The notes beneath the pieces are model-generated. The model had not been told where the DNA came from, did not search any database, and saw nothing but the letters and a program-made list of their open reading frames with translations. The translations under genes were made by a program, and so were the position numbers. A stretch of DNA of 64,000 bases from Ceratorhiza oryzae-sativae (taxonomy: Eukaryota > Basidiomycota > Agaricomycetes > Cantharellales > Ceratobasidiaceae): assembly GCA_030998015.1 (NCBI GenBank), contig JARWMV010000001.1, forward strand, positions 62,001 to 126,000, read 5' to 3'. The number at the start of each line of letters is the position of its first letter. Within the stretch, counting starts at the first letter, position 1. Shown here in pieces: positions 1 to 11,716 of this stretch.

Positions 1-1985
1 GGTTATGCACGAGGCGCTGGGGATTGGGCAAGAGGTTATCCGAAAAATGGGAGGATGGGAGGGCGAGGCGAGCGCGGAACGCGAGTTCCTCTTGTTTTCG
101 GATTGTGTGGTTTGGTTGGAGAAGGAGCGCGAGTGGGGTATCGGGAGCGGTATTGTTGGGTCCGGGGTCGCAGTTTTGCCTCAGGTACGCCATAGCGCCG
201 CGCTTGGGCTGGGACTCCCGATCGAAGCGCCGAAGCGGCCTGCGTTTGGAAGAAAGAGGAGCAAGAGCGAGGCTGAGCTTCCGACAATGAAGAGCCAGAA
301 TGTCTCACCTGAGACCAAGCGAAATGTATCGGGCTCGAGTAGTGCATTTGTCAAGAGTCCGGTCGGCGAGGAGAGGAAACCATTTGAGAAGGAGGACGAG
401 CACTCGGGCCGACTGGAGGGAAGCCTCTGACACCTATTGGAGAAGCCCTACGCCCGGCGGCTCCGGTTCCGGTGCCGAGGAGACTTGCAATGCCTGACGC
501 CACCTCATCAAGCGAAGAGCGGTGGAAGTTCAAGGGCATGACCAATTTGGTGGATGTGGAAGTGATCATTTCCCCTCGAAATGCGGTCCAAATAGATTTT
601 CTGAGCCCAGAAGGTAGCTTTGCGCTTTATGCTTGTGAGTATCACGGTGATTCGACTTCCCCGTGGCAAATACTTATGATATTGGATATAGCTACCCATG
701 ATGAACGAGAGAGTTGGATCAACGCCATTCGGCAGGCCAAGGCCACATTACTTGCATCGTTCAGCATCATGCACCCAGATTCAACACTGAACAGCTCGAA
801 TTCGACGACCCATTTGCGGCGAGTACTCCAGGCTCTACCCTATCGACCCGGTGAGGCGACCATTCGCGGTGCTCGTGCGCAGGCTGGCACTGGGAACAAG
901 AGTAAAGTTCGTAGAAGCCGGATAACCGGACGACTACTCCCGGCAACTGACGAGTCTGAGAATCCGGGGTCTGAGCTATCATCGACTGGGGAAACCAAGC
1001 GCAAGGAGCGTCGAGGACGAGTCGAGCATTTCGTCCCAGCTATATGGGTCCCAGACAAAGAGTCGGCAGTGTGTATGCGCTGTCAACTCGCGTTTGGGTG
1101 GAGGAGACGGCGGCATCATTGTCGTTTATGTGGGAGGGTTGTGTGTGCTGCTTGTTCTTCAAAGGTACGCCTCGTGTTTTATGACTCTTATATGCCTATC
1201 CCTTCACCAATATGATAGAATTTCTTTGTCATGGATCCTGCGAATGCGAGTGCGCCTAAATCCCACAAACCCGAACGAGCGTGTTCGCTCTGCTACGAGA
1301 CCGTGTTCCCTGTAATCCATTCGTCGGATGAGGAGTCGTTGAACGAGCGAGGTGGCACCATAATGCCATTAAGGCATTCACGGCGAGGCCAAGGATCGTA
1401 CAGCCCTTGTCTCCGCCCCGAACTGGCCCTTCACCGACCGATAGAGGGCGGAGTGCAGGAATGATACCCTTGCCCCCAAGCCCCAGTATGCTTACGCCTT
1501 CAAGTGCCGGAGGGCTTGGTACCTCGTTTTCAACTGGAGGGATAGGAACATCACCTTCTGCCCCTACTCTCAACTCCCAATCGGACGCTGGGAGCAGGGG
1601 TGTGCCGGGGCTGGTAACTTCGACCACAGACCAGACCATCACATCACTGAGTAGCCAACGTACTGTTCAACCACGTGTCGGGAGCGAACTCTCATCCGCC
1701 GCCTCTGGCTCCCAGTCTTCCCGACCTCGTTCATTGGACGTTGGGCGGAGACTGGCCTCCGCATCGGCTCTTGTGTTTACGGCCGGCGTTACCGCGCGGA
1801 CTAAAGTAACCGGACGAGGCAAGGGGCGAAGGATGTCGCTTATCTCTGGAAGGCGGAACACGGATTCGACTCTACCTGGACCAATCAATGGAAGTCAGGA
1901 AGGGGTGGGCGAATCGGCGGCGACGCTGGGTAGAGGAGCAGCGGCACAGCAGTTGAGTGAACTGTTGGGGAGAAGTCCCAAGTAG
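1..1985 (+). CDS. PH-FYVE domain protein, 3' part (5' end outside window)
   Basis: The gene enters the window already in progress. The first stretch (5-430) holds a PH-like start (REFLLFSDCVVWLE). After a frame change near 388-470, which I could not resolve as an intron, 472-1164 gives the rest of the PH fold and then a FYVE zinc finger with WVPD, RRRRHHCRLCG and a CxxC pair. An intron fits 1165-1218 (GT-AG). The next exon completes the finger (CSLCYETVFP). A second intron 1312-1373 leads into a Ser/Pro-rich low-complexity tail ending at a TAG at 1983-1985. FYVE fingers bind phosphatidylinositol 3-phosphate on endosomes. A PH followed by FYVE is typical of FGD-type Rho guanine-nucleotide exchange factors, so a RhoGEF domain may lie upstream of the window; that part is inference. 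Splice sites are read by eye. Confidence 0.78.
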
Positions 1986-2226
1986 GATTGAAAGCTGCAG
2001 TTTTGTTCACAGCTCATTGATTTCGGATGGATTGAACCTGCTTGACACAGGACATTTTGGTTAATGCGATTTTGTACATGTATTCGTTATATCATTGTTC
2101 GTATGAGCTTGTGCATATATTTTATGTAAACGTACCATGCCAATCACATTTAGATATGACCCTCTCACCCTTATTCAGCACGGTCACCCTGTCTCGTCCG
2201 CTCACGTACGTTTGAAAGGCATCGAT

Positions 2227-2886
2227 CGCGGTTTTCAAAAATTGCAGCTGATCAAAAAATACACGCCCAGAAGTCGAAAACGGTATTTCGACGAGGGATG
2301 GAGAACGAGAGTAGCTATCCAAAATTTAGGTACATGCCTAGAATCGCCTTGTTCGTGCGAACATTTCTATATAAGTATCGCTTCGATACGACGAGATTCG
2401 GCTTCAAGCGTGCTCACGGGGTATTTTGTTTCACGCACAACAACCAAGAGAGGTACCAAAGTGTATCATAGATGTGAGCGTACGAGTGAACTTTTCAATA
2501 GCTCACCTCATGAGCAAAAACGGCCCCACACACTGCCCAAATCCGCCCCTGATGGTGCATAATTAATCCACTGTTCGCTTGTGGGGTAAGCTATCTGTCG
2601 TACGCTCATATCTACGATAATATACTGTCTATATCGGCTCACACACTTTGGTACGTCTCTTGGTTGTTGCGCGTAAAACAAAGCACCCCTGTGAGCACGC
2701 TTGAAGCCGAATCTCGTCGTATCGAAGCGATACTTATATAGAAACGTTCGCAAGAACAAGGCAATTCTAGGTATGTACCTAAATTTTGGATAGCTACTCT
2801 CGTTCTCCATCCCTCGTCGAAATACCGTTTTCGACTTCTAGGCGTTTATTTTTTAATCAGCTGGAATTTTTTAAAACCCGCAATAA
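2227..2886. repeat. 660-bp foldback (long inverted repeat) element
   Basis: The left arm 2227-2488 and right arm 2597-2886 are reverse complements with only scattered mismatches, separated by a spacer of about 110 bp. Shared blocks include GAACGAGAGTAGCTATCC and CGAAGCGATACTTATATAG read on opposite strands. The right arm carries about 25 extra bases near 2617-2645. The outer ends read GCGGTTTT / AAAACCCGC. I see no convincing target-site duplication, and the open frames inside it simply mirror each other, so I do not call a gene. It could be a MITE-like foldback transposon or a duplicated-inverted fragment. If transcribed it would fold into a long double-stranded RNA. Confidence 0.85.
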
Positions 2887-3013
2887 ACAAAACGGGGTCT
2901 CCAGGAGCATGTATTGACGATGATCACGATATTGAATACATTTGAAGGATGCCTTTCAATACAAACAGCAAGTAAACTCACCCCAACACCCGACCGTGTG
3001 CAGGCGCAATTAC

Positions 3014-3595
3014 CTAACCAAAGGAGCGAAGATCGATGTAACTCTGCGTATCCGATATCAAGTGTCCTGCTAAACCTGACCGTTGGAAGTTGGCAAGAGC
3101 GTTACCGGCTGATTCTTTCGACTCAAACATGACATGGATGAGGCCGTCTCCTTGTGGGTACTTGGGGATCGAAACATTTTTGACTGGCCCATATTTTTCA
3201 CATTCTTGCCATATGTTAGCCATCACTGCATCATAAGTCGCCTGGTCCCGAATAACCAGTTCCCACGAGTTGCGGTCCGCGACTGCGATTACTAACTCTG
3301 TAAATGGCATGCGAGGGGTTGAATAGTCCGAGGGTTTCGAAGTGTGTGGAATTGGTGAGGCTGTGGGCTTGTTGCTAGGGTGACATTCACGACTGCTGGT
3401 GAAGTGTTCGCTCGAGCAACCGGGCCAACAGCTTGAGTTTGAAAGCTGTGGCTGTGTGGATATGTTGTGTTTGGAGTTACCAAAGATGTTTGAATTCTCC
3501 GTCCTGTATTGATAAACAGCGGGATAAGAACCGGAATTGGAATGAGGAACCTGGGTGACAATTGGCCGCCAGGGATGATTCAAAATGTTGATCAC
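3014..3595 (-). CDS. UHM/RRM-like segment (C-terminal part or separate gene)
   Basis: An open minus-strand frame of 193 codons. Residues about 1-100 are Ser/Pro/Asn-rich and disordered. The last 90 contain TYDAVMANIWQECEKYGPVK followed by VSIPKYPQGDGLIHVMFES, which resembles a U2AF-homology-motif RRM (the third RRM of U2AF large subunits), where the helix carries acidic residues and EC/KYG spacing. It overlaps the end of the preceding membrane protein in another frame. A 45-nt intron (GTGATC...ACCCAG) near 3546-3590 keeps the membrane protein's own frame, so fusion is uncertain. It may be a separate small splicing-factor-like gene whose start lies in an exon I cannot place. Assignment rests on motif resemblance only. 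Confidence 0.4.
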   Translation of the reverse strand: MINILNHPWRPIVTQVPHSNSGSYPAVYQYRTENSNIFGNSKHNISTQPQLSNSSCWPGCSSEHFTSSRECHPSNKPTASPIPHTSKPSDYSTPRMPFTELVIAVADRNSWELVIRDQATYDAVMANIWQECEKYGPVKNVSIPKYPQGDGLIHVMFESKESAGNALANFQRSGLAGHLISDTQSYIDLRSFG

Positions 3596-5593
3596 CCGAA
3601 AATTGCATAAGAGGATTTCCGCCTTGACCCATTACCATATTGACTGTTGTGGGCTGGGGTTGTATTAGTGCCTTAGCCTCAGGAGGGCTGTTCCAAATCC
3701 CGTGGAAGAATCGAAGGATGACAATCCCTATCACGACCAACATACTCAGATAGAGTAGAGAAATTGATCTCGTAGCGAGTACGTATCGATGAGAAAGTTC
3801 TTGTGGCCTTGAGCTATAAACAAAGCTAATCACAGCCAGTACGAACCAGAACATTCCCCATAGCATGAATGATAACGGAAGGCTTAGGATGACCGCAAGA
3901 GGCCGTACAGTTCCTGTGGTTCGCAGCTTGGCTTGTCCAAAGTAGGACACCTATCGTATCCACTGATGAGGAATGCTAGCTATATGCCTAGAATACTTAT
4001 TTAGACTCACTGCTGTACTACCGAAACTTTCTATACGGTCTTGATGCTTGGATATTAGAAGCATTCCGCAAGGACTGAGCTCAACGCATATAGTGCTGAG
4101 ATGACCCCTGCAATTTGTGCCGTGCCGTTCAACTCTGGAATCGCTAATAGCGCAACGGTGGCCCTATTTTTTACGCCCATTGTCAAACCGAAAGTTCCGC
4201 ATGCATGTCCAACTTACGACACAAGAACAGTGGCCTTTAATCAAAACTGAGTTGACTGCTGTCACGATCGGCGTAGCTTAGCTCACCAGCAAGTTGCTGT
4301 CCGTCCACTCTTTGCAAAGCGATTTCAGAAACGCCCTCCATCTCAACGTGTTGACACCATCGCCAGAGTTAGTTCGGTCCTGTTCTGCGGAATTGTAGGA
4401 TTGCATATATCGGAGAAATACCACATACCACATTATTGATACGCTTTAGGTACCTCAAAGGCGCGCCAAGCGCAATAGAGGCAACGAGGTACCATGTTAC
4501 CTTGGCTCGGGCTGAATTGTATGGAAGGGTAATTTCTACATCCTCTGCCTTCTCCCTGCGCCTCACTTCTTTAGCGTCATTTTGGCCATAGTGAGACGCC
4601 AGTCGATCTCTGCCTAGTTCGTACCATAAAGCAATGGCGCGTTGGAATGAAAGATGGGGTAGAATTCATGGAACTTACATATAGCCCGTAAGATGGCTGC
4701 ACAATACCACTTCTTCAGCGTAGGGCGTTTGAGTTCTGAAACATGCAATCTAAAAAAATAACTTCGATAAATCAACACTATCTCTTACCGCTAACATTTT
4801 TCATGAGTTCGGCCATTTCTCGCGCATCATCCTGAGAAAACGGTGCATTGGAGCTTTTGAAAAGCGCACGGTCTGGCGTGCGGCATTAGTGCATCTTCTC
4901 AGCGATTAATCTCAAGGTGATCACCCGCGTGGCACCAAATGACAGCCTCGGTGGCATCTTCTAAAGCACCGTCCGGCAGCTCCCGGTGATTTGGGTGAGA
5001 CTGTACGTAAGTCCAGTAAGCGGACTCAAGCCTCAGTTCTGGAGAGAGTCATTAGCTATTGCCGTGGAGTATACGCGATTTACACCGACTAGATTTTATA
5101 TTCATGCGTCCCCGTAGACTCTCGATTTGGCTCCTAAAATCAGATCATGATTGGAGCGCGTCGCTGGCAGCTCGGGATCCGTGATCAACATGTACGCATG
5201 AAATCCCATCGGTATATATTTCCCAATTATGATAGTCTTTAAGCTGGGGGATCTCTCCGAGTGCGTGCATAATTCCTGACACTGTGGCTGGGGCGTTGGT
5301 ATCGAGGCTCGATAAAGGCGGTTTCACATCCGAAACGACTCGCCCTGGATAAGCGGAGCACGCCCAGTACAGCGAGCCGTTGGGATAGATGTGCTCTTCC
5401 CACTTTCGTACTCGGACCAAATCGCTGAGGTGGAGTCTCGGATGTGTGTGTACTCATTCAGGGGCGGATACCAATTGCTGGAAGTGAATGGTGAATGTAT
5501 GGGGTTTATGGGCGTTCTCGTCGGGCTAGTGTTCTCGTTATTGGTCTCGTACGCAATATTTGGAGGAGGGACTGATTGGAGGGAAAATGGCAT
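3014..5593 (-). CDS. WW-like domain membrane protein, with a frame break
   Basis: Read on the minus strand from ATG at 5591-5593. Exon-like pieces give a Pro/Ser-rich start, then a degenerate WW-like motif (KWEEHIYPNGSLYWA), then LRLESAYWTYVQSHPNHREL near 5040-4980. Further pieces are SSNAPFSQDDAREMAELM near 4850 and ASHYGQNDAKEVRRREKAED near 4580, then a C-terminal membrane part (VRPLAVILSLPLSFMLW and LYLSMLVVIGIVILRFF). I recognise this order as a large basidiomycete family of WW-like, C-terminally membrane-anchored proteins of unknown function. Around 4060-4072 the frame breaks by one base between ALYALSSVLA and GMLLISKHQ. A good intron fits about 3962-4013 (GTGAGT...ATAG). The join to the WW frame near 5430 is also unresolved. 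The stretch 3014-3595 may be a fused tail or a separate gene (see its own entry). Confidence 0.6.
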
Positions 5594-6260
5594 GGGACCC
5601 CGATCAACGCTGCTATCGCACTGTCAGCTACCCAGCGCGATATTCCGAACGCTCACTCACCCTGCTAACTCATGGTCGTCGGGAGAAAGTTGGTCGTATG
5701 CAAATAAGCGTCGCCAAAGTCTAAACATCAGAGCGAATATAATGTTGGAGCAATAGCGCAGCCGTGGTTGGCGGGGAGGGGGGGGGAGGGGATCAGAAAT
5801 GCCCAGACGCCGAGCATGCCTGTTGACAGCTTGGCTGTCCATTATCGCCCGAAGGCTGTACATTTTCAATCTCCGTTAAATAAACTCGAATATTCACGGC
5901 TTGGTTCTGTTGAAGGCTCGGCCTTGGGCCATTTACGGGATGTATGTTATTGTCTGCTCGATATTTCGTGTTTTCTACCGCCTGCTGTGCTCAATTGTAC
6001 TCAGGTGCTGTTTTTTGTGTAACTGTGAAAGCTTCCCGACGTTGAGGAGGACTCCATGAGCCATGCCATGAATGGCAATTTTGGGGTGGCGACTCGATCT
6101 GATTCGCTTCAAACTGATAAAATAACTCACCAGCCGGGAGACGCATACAGGGACCTAATCAAGTGAAGGCGATCGCTAACAGATATTCCCCCTTTACAAG
6201 AAAGAAATCATCTATACATTTTTACTTATACACGGTACACATTTTCGGTTATAACGAGCC
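5594..6260. other. Intergenic, no gene seen
   Basis: No conserved coding signal. It contains a G-rich run near 5771-5793 and lies between two minus-strand genes, so it holds the promoter of the WW-like gene and the 3' flank of the sugar transporter. Confidence 0.5.
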
Positions 6261-8108
6261 CTACTTCCGGCCAAACACCTCTACGTGCTCCAGACTCCCA
6301 GTCCCCTTTTCACTCGCATTCGTAGATGGATGTCCCTCCTCAGCCATATCCGTCCTCGCACGGTTCTCGAGCTCTTGAACAGCCCCTTCACCATCGAACA
6401 ACGCGGCGGTCTCTTCCAAAGATCGTCCCTTGGTCTCGACCGCAAAGAAGAAGATAAACGCGAGTTCAAACGCCAACCAGACGGTGTAGACGAGGTAATA
6501 CTTCCACTGCAACTTGTCGAGCGCGATGGGATTCGTGTACTGGTTGAAAATGATAGCCGCGAGAACACATAGGTTCATGAGCGCCAGACCCTTGGCGCGA
6601 AGGAAGAATGGCAGAATCTCGACGGTATACGAAACCAAAAGGGGTGTGTAGGCAATGGCATAGAAACCGTTGAAAACAAAGATAAAGGCGAGGACACCGT
6701 GGCCGGCGTGTGCGTTGCCTGTCTTGGCGAACGTCGCGGAGCAGGCCGTCAACAGAGAGTAGCCCAGCAGCTGAGTAACAACTGTCAATACGCGAGAATT
6801 CGGTTGGCGTTTCTCGAGGAGACTTACCATGCCAGCGTTACTGATGAGGAACAACCGTCGACGGCCAGCGCGTTCAACAAAGAACGAAGACACGATCGCA
6901 ATCACGAAATTGTAAATCGCGATGATACCATTGATGAGTGTTTGATCGTCGGCTGAAGTAATACCGATTCCGTTGAGAACACGCTCGAGATAGTAAGAAA
7001 TCAAGCCGTTTCCGGACCATTGTGAAAACACTGCGATTGCTCTAAACACATCGGGTCAGAATCGCGTCACAGTGAAAGAAGTAATGAGATACCCACACAA
7101 TGATGCGCACGCGTCTCCTGTTACCTGGAGTGCGCACTAAATCAATCCAAGAAACCTTTTTTGATTGGGCCTCTTGGCCCAAAGCCTCCTTGATTTCATT
7201 GAATTCAAATGCCACAAGCGGATCTTCCTCGTTACCACCGGCGTGCCATTTAACCAATACTCGTCGTGCGGCCTCGTCACGGCCTTTGGAGATGAGCCAA
7301 CGGGGTGATTCGGGGAGGAACCAGATGAAAAGGAATTGAATGACGGATGAAAGTCCTTGGAGGGCAGACGGAATACGCCATGACCAGCTGGATGGGATAC
7401 GGAAGGTGCCGTAAGTCGACCAAGCCGCGACAATGCTTCCGGAGAACCACAGCGAATTGTAAAGTGAGGTAAGGGCTGCGCGATGAGTAGGGTAGGCTAC
7501 TTCGGAAACAAGGAGGGGTGAAGCCATTTGAGCCTAACAATGGTTCATGAGCGGGTACAAGCCTTAGTAGGGTGTAACTTACGAAAGTGGTCCCAAACCC
7601 GATGAGAAAGCGAGAACCAACGAACATGCCAAGGCTCTGGGTGGCTGTTTGCAAGACAGCGGCAATAAGGACTAACGCGCTGCCAAAGAGGATACCAGTC
7701 TTGCGACCAAATATATCAGAAACATATGGTGCAAACGGTGTCGCGGCCAGTGCGCTGTTGGTCGATCAGTAAAAGCAAAGTCAGAGGAGAACTCAACGCA
7801 CCCGATAGACTGGATGGCGTTGAACAAACCGAGCTTTTTAGAGTCTGGGTGTCCAAAATAGTCCTTCCATTGCTCCACTGACTGCAAACCGTTCATCATA
7901 CTCCCATCTGGTCAATGAATGAGCAATTATGAAAGGGAGACGTTGAATGACACGCACCAAATCCATTCGCGTATGAAGTTACGAGCGGAACGAGCAGCAG
8001 CAAATTCAGAGTCAAGATATGGCTATGTTGCCACCAGCGTCCAGTAAAGAGCAAGGCGGGGTCGAGATGGGGGCCGTTCGAGGCAGCGCCGGCGACAGGA
8101 GGAGCCAT
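6261..8108 (-). CDS. MFS sugar transporter
   Basis: Six exons on the minus strand: 8108-7958, 7907-7802, 7754-7583, 7533-7097, 7041-6828 and 6770-6261. They splice in phase to 529 residues, a normal length for a fungal sugar porter. Family signatures are present in order: YANGFDGSMMNGLQ in the first helix, DIFGRKTG, GSRFLIGFGTTF, YPTHRAALTSLYNS, FLPESPRWLISKGR, then FSQWSGNGLISYYL, ERAGRRRLFL and VETKGRSLEE before the cytosolic tail. About twelve hydrophobic segments are expected. The protein should import a hexose or disaccharide by proton symport across the plasma membrane. The sequence looks closest to lactose-permease/hexose-transporter type fungal porters, but the substrate cannot be read from it. 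The ATG at 8106-8108 is preceded by a TATA-like motif about 50 bp upstream. This is the best-preserved gene in the window. Confidence 0.93.
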
Positions 8109-8156
8109 TGCTGGAGTAGAGCACTTGGTTCTATTCCCAGACTTTGGCTAATGAAA

Positions 8157-8168
8157 CATTTATAGTAT
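8157..8168 (-). promoter_or_regulatory. TATA-like element of the sugar transporter
   Basis: On the minus strand the sequence reads ATACTATAAATG, about 50 bp before the transporter ATG. Position and sequence fit a core promoter; no transcript data support it. Confidence 0.4.
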
Positions 8169-9254
8169 CCCGGCGGCTCCGAGGTTTATCCTATAGCAGT
8201 TCGGTTGAGCATGCCTTTGGGTGCAACCTCCGGGTAAATCTACCGAACTGCCTTCTACGCGTCGAGCATCCTGGCTATCTCATCTGCATGCGCCAAACAG
8301 GGTACCCAACCCCGGTTCTCGAGGCTGACCAGCTCTGGGCCTGTCAAACTTCCGAATCTGATTTAGCGGCAAAGAGGTACATAGGACATACCTCTTTCAT
8401 AATGCCCCAGCTTTCCCTCGCTTAGTGACGTACAAGGCGTGCCTCCCCTTACACTCTGATCTCGCTTCCGCCGGGGACGAGGCGCTCGATGCCACTTCTG
8501 AGGACCTCGGTTTCGCGGAGAATCCTCGCAGGACCTCGCTCGATGTGAATATACTATTTCTCCCATGCCCAAAAGCTAGCTGACCGGACCGAGCGATACG
8601 AGAACGTGGCCAACTTGAGTGTCAGATCATCTTGGTCGGTCTTCATGGGTTGCACAAATGGAAAGTGGCGGATATAACACCCAGTTGGCTAGCGTATTGA
8701 AACCCTAAAACACGTTATGATCCGATGGAATAAAGATCCAGTTCTTGCATATTAAGTGAGCGAACCCCAACCGCCAGGATGGCGTTCTGAGGTCGAGGGT
8801 TGCGCTTAGAAGAGCTAACACGCGCGCCACCAATCGGAACCAGAGCCCACAAGTTGGTATGAGATATGGCACTTGCGACAACAAGCCCAGCAGCAAACTT
8901 CGGTTGACCCCGGATTCATGAGCGTGGTGATCGGCAAGACTCGGACTAGCCCCGATCGTCCCGGGAAGCACAGCCACCGGAACGCCCTGTCATGTGCGTC
9001 GCGGGATAATGCGAAATTCCAGTAGGCACGGCACTAGGGTGACTCGCTTCACTTCTGGCCCCCTCAGTAATGGATTAATATGATACTAGACTGAATACTA
9101 AAAAAAAGAGCCTCGGCTTCCAAAAAGCCTAGGACTCCTATTATGCTATTTTGGATGTACCTAAAATACGACACTTTATCAGTTTAAAGTACTGATCTTA
9201 ATCGCCTATTTTCCTTTGAGTGAGAACCTATATACGTAGTATAAATATCTCACA
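8169..9254. other. Intergenic, no gene seen
   Basis: No reading frame with family signatures. Around 9090-9240 the sequence becomes AT-rich, just before the decayed dehydrogenase copy. Confidence 0.4.
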
Positions 9255-9890
9255 ATGCGAACCCACGACAACAGCCGAGGCATTGGCGACGCAATTACCT
9301 AGGCGTTATATCGACACGGCGCGACTGTGTAAATGAACTGTCTCACAGAATCCAACGCGTTACAAGCGATTGAGAAGCTTCGTGCCGAGGTGACCAAGTC
9401 AGAATGCCAGTTGAAATGGTTCCTTGCAGATATATGTCTTCGGGCAAGAAGGCAAAACAATCGGCCGCGGCATTTTTCTCCATTGAAAGCCACCTTGATA
9501 TTCTAGGTCTATTCTTTCCTTTCATCAAATTCTATACCTGCTAAATGACTCCATCCAGTTCTCAACGCAGACATGTAAGCCTATCCTTTTGAATATATGC
9601 TCATCAACCTGACCAAGTTGGGCGCTTAATTAAGATAGGGTATTGACTATGAGTTGAACAAAGACGGGATAGACTGTTATATGGGAACCAAGTGAGCGGT
9701 ACAACTCCATTTGGTATCCATCTGAGATGAATCCTGACATTGGCCAGTCATATTGCCCATTCGTATTGACAAAAGTAGTGCTAGACACAATGAAGAAAAT
9801 CGGCTCTCGTACCGGTTCAGACGTCCTTATTGCTTGTGTGAGTTGCTCAGTTTCTTTTGGACTAGACCCCTGTTATAGCGGGGCAAGCAC
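9255..9890 (+). pseudogene. Decayed short-chain dehydrogenase copy
   Basis: Pieces of the plus strand match the dehydrogenase at 10333-11716 in the same order. Near 9310-9500 the degraded reading QAIEKLRAEVTKSECQLKWF corresponds to [20 protein letters not shown] of the neighbour. Near 9750-9840 SYCPFVLTKVVLDTMKK and SRTGSDVLIACV correspond to [17 protein letters not shown] and [12 protein letters not shown]. In-frame stops and frame changes lie between, and the C-terminal half of the protein is missing. This is a truncated tandem duplicate, not a working gene. Confidence 0.8.
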
Positions 9891-10332
9891 CCACTCGGGC
9901 TTCGCTCATTGTCACCGGAGTGGCTTGGCCTGCAGTATGCGGGTATGTTGGATACATATAGGCTAGTTTTCGTGGCGTTTTAGGCTGGTAATATCTCTGT
10001 ACTCTGTGTTTAAAGATTTGTGGAAGGCAGTTTTGTTCGCTGTAAGCTGGCTGCATAAATAAATAGCCAGCAGAGTAGCATGGGCGCATGAGAGGGTCAG
10101 TGGCAATAAGATACCCTTCGTATAGGCGTTTTTACACTATGGTTCTTACCCTTAAAAACTCTGAAAAAAGCTGGTCAAAAGTGTCTGGTTCGCGCAAGGT
10201 CGCTCCATACGTCCTCGAGTTCTCGGGAGCATTCGCAAGCACGTGACCCTGGCTGTTGGGTGCCCTTCGCAGGGCGTCGTGGTTCGAAGCAGTGCCAGCT
10301 TCCTTTCAACGTACCACGACCAACGCACTACA

Positions 10333-11716
10333 ATGGGTTCTTACTTATCCAAAACACCCAAGACAGAGACTAAAATCACGGGTCGCGTAGCCATCGTCAC
10401 TGGTGCCAAGTATATTTGCGCCGTTTCAATATGGCGTATATCCACTGACAATGCGGACCAATGTTATAGTCCGAGGGGTTGGATATGGGACCGCTAAACG
10501 GCTGTACGAACTGGGCGCTACAGTCTATTTAGGCTGCCGTACCGAATCGAAAGCCTCCGAGGCCATTGAACGGATTCGCACCGAAGCCCCCAAGTCCGAT
10601 GGCCAGTTGAAATGGTTCAATGCAGACATGTCCTCGGTCAAGACAGCGAAACAGTCAGCCCAGGCTTTTCTAGCTCAGGAGAGTCAGCTGGACATACTTA
10701 GTATGTACTTTTATTATTATTATAGAATTCCTGCATATCGATTTGTTGTGATCAGTCCACAACGCGGCCATGCAAGTGAAAGACACTTCAGTACGCTTTC
10801 AACCAAGTCTGATGGGACTACTTCTACGGTTTCAGAGGTGACATAGATTACGATTCCAATGAAGATGGGATCGACACCAATATAGCGATCAAGTGAGTGG
10901 TCAATTCACAGCATAGCGATTATTTTGACTTGGAGATTTTCGTAGCTACATTGGCCCATTTGTATTCACAAGCATAGTTCTAGATACGATGAAACAAACC
11001 AGCTCACGCCCTGGATCTGACGTTCGCATCGTCATTGTTAGTTGTTCTAATCCCTAGGAACTCATGGCTGTTGGTTTACGATAAGTGGAACAGATATCTT
11101 CCATGGCCCACACCATGATCGGCGACCATCCTGTGCAATTTGCAGATGAGACGGAGCTGACGACCCCATTCCCATCGACTACCGCCGATATCAATACATG
11201 GTCCAATAGAATGGCTCGTTATGGTTTGTAGTTAGTTTCAAAGCACGGCTTCCAATAACCCCAGGTTTACAGGTCGGAGTAAATTGGCAGATGTCGTGTT
11301 CGCCGGAGAGTTACAGCGCCGTTTAGATGCCGAAGGACACAATATAATCGTCACTAGCCTTCATCCTGGTCTCGTCAAGACAGGTGGGCGTTAAACCTCC
11401 GCCTCTAACTGGAGCGCTGACGAAAATACTCTGGCTTAGACGGAGCCTTGCGTTCACTTTCCGGAATACCCTATATTGGGGCTATGGCGAACGTGCTTAT
11501 AATCTTTGGTTCGTCGACCTCAACCAAGGAGCTGCGACGACCATATTCGCAGCTGTTGACCCGGTGGTTCGAGCAGAGCCAGATCAGTACAAGGGCAAGT
11601 ACTTGACCCCAGTCGGGAAGGTCACTACTCCCTCCAAGCTAGCACAAGACCCAGAATTAGCGAAGAGGCTCTGGGATTTGAGCGAGAAAATAATGGAGAG
11701 CAGAGGGGCTGCTTGA
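10333..11716 (+). CDS. Short-chain dehydrogenase/reductase, phase conflicts
   Basis: ATG at 10333 begins [20 protein letters not shown] followed by IVTGA, the start of the Rossmann nucleotide-binding motif. After an intron the frame resumes with [20 protein letters not shown], then [62 protein letters not shown], a [14 protein letters not shown] stretch, [10 protein letters not shown] and [15 protein letters not shown]. The order matches WWOX/retinol-dehydrogenase-like fungal SDRs. Yet at three joins (about 10409-10470, 10800-10855, 11392-11440) GT-AG splicing leaves the frame one base out, and the first conflict falls inside the TGxxxGxG cofactor motif. Either introns are unusual, the assembly has indels, or the gene is decaying. 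If functional it would be a cytosolic or membrane-associated NAD(P)-dependent oxidoreductase of unknown substrate. Confidence 0.65.

Noticed and set aside
2137..2810. Open frames on both strands inside the foldback repeat
   Set aside because: They are mirror readings of the two arms with no protein family features, so I treat them as by-products of the repeat.
5757..6022. Possible small secreted protein on the plus strand
   Set aside because: The frame starts within a G-homopolymer and has no signal peptide or conserved cysteines.
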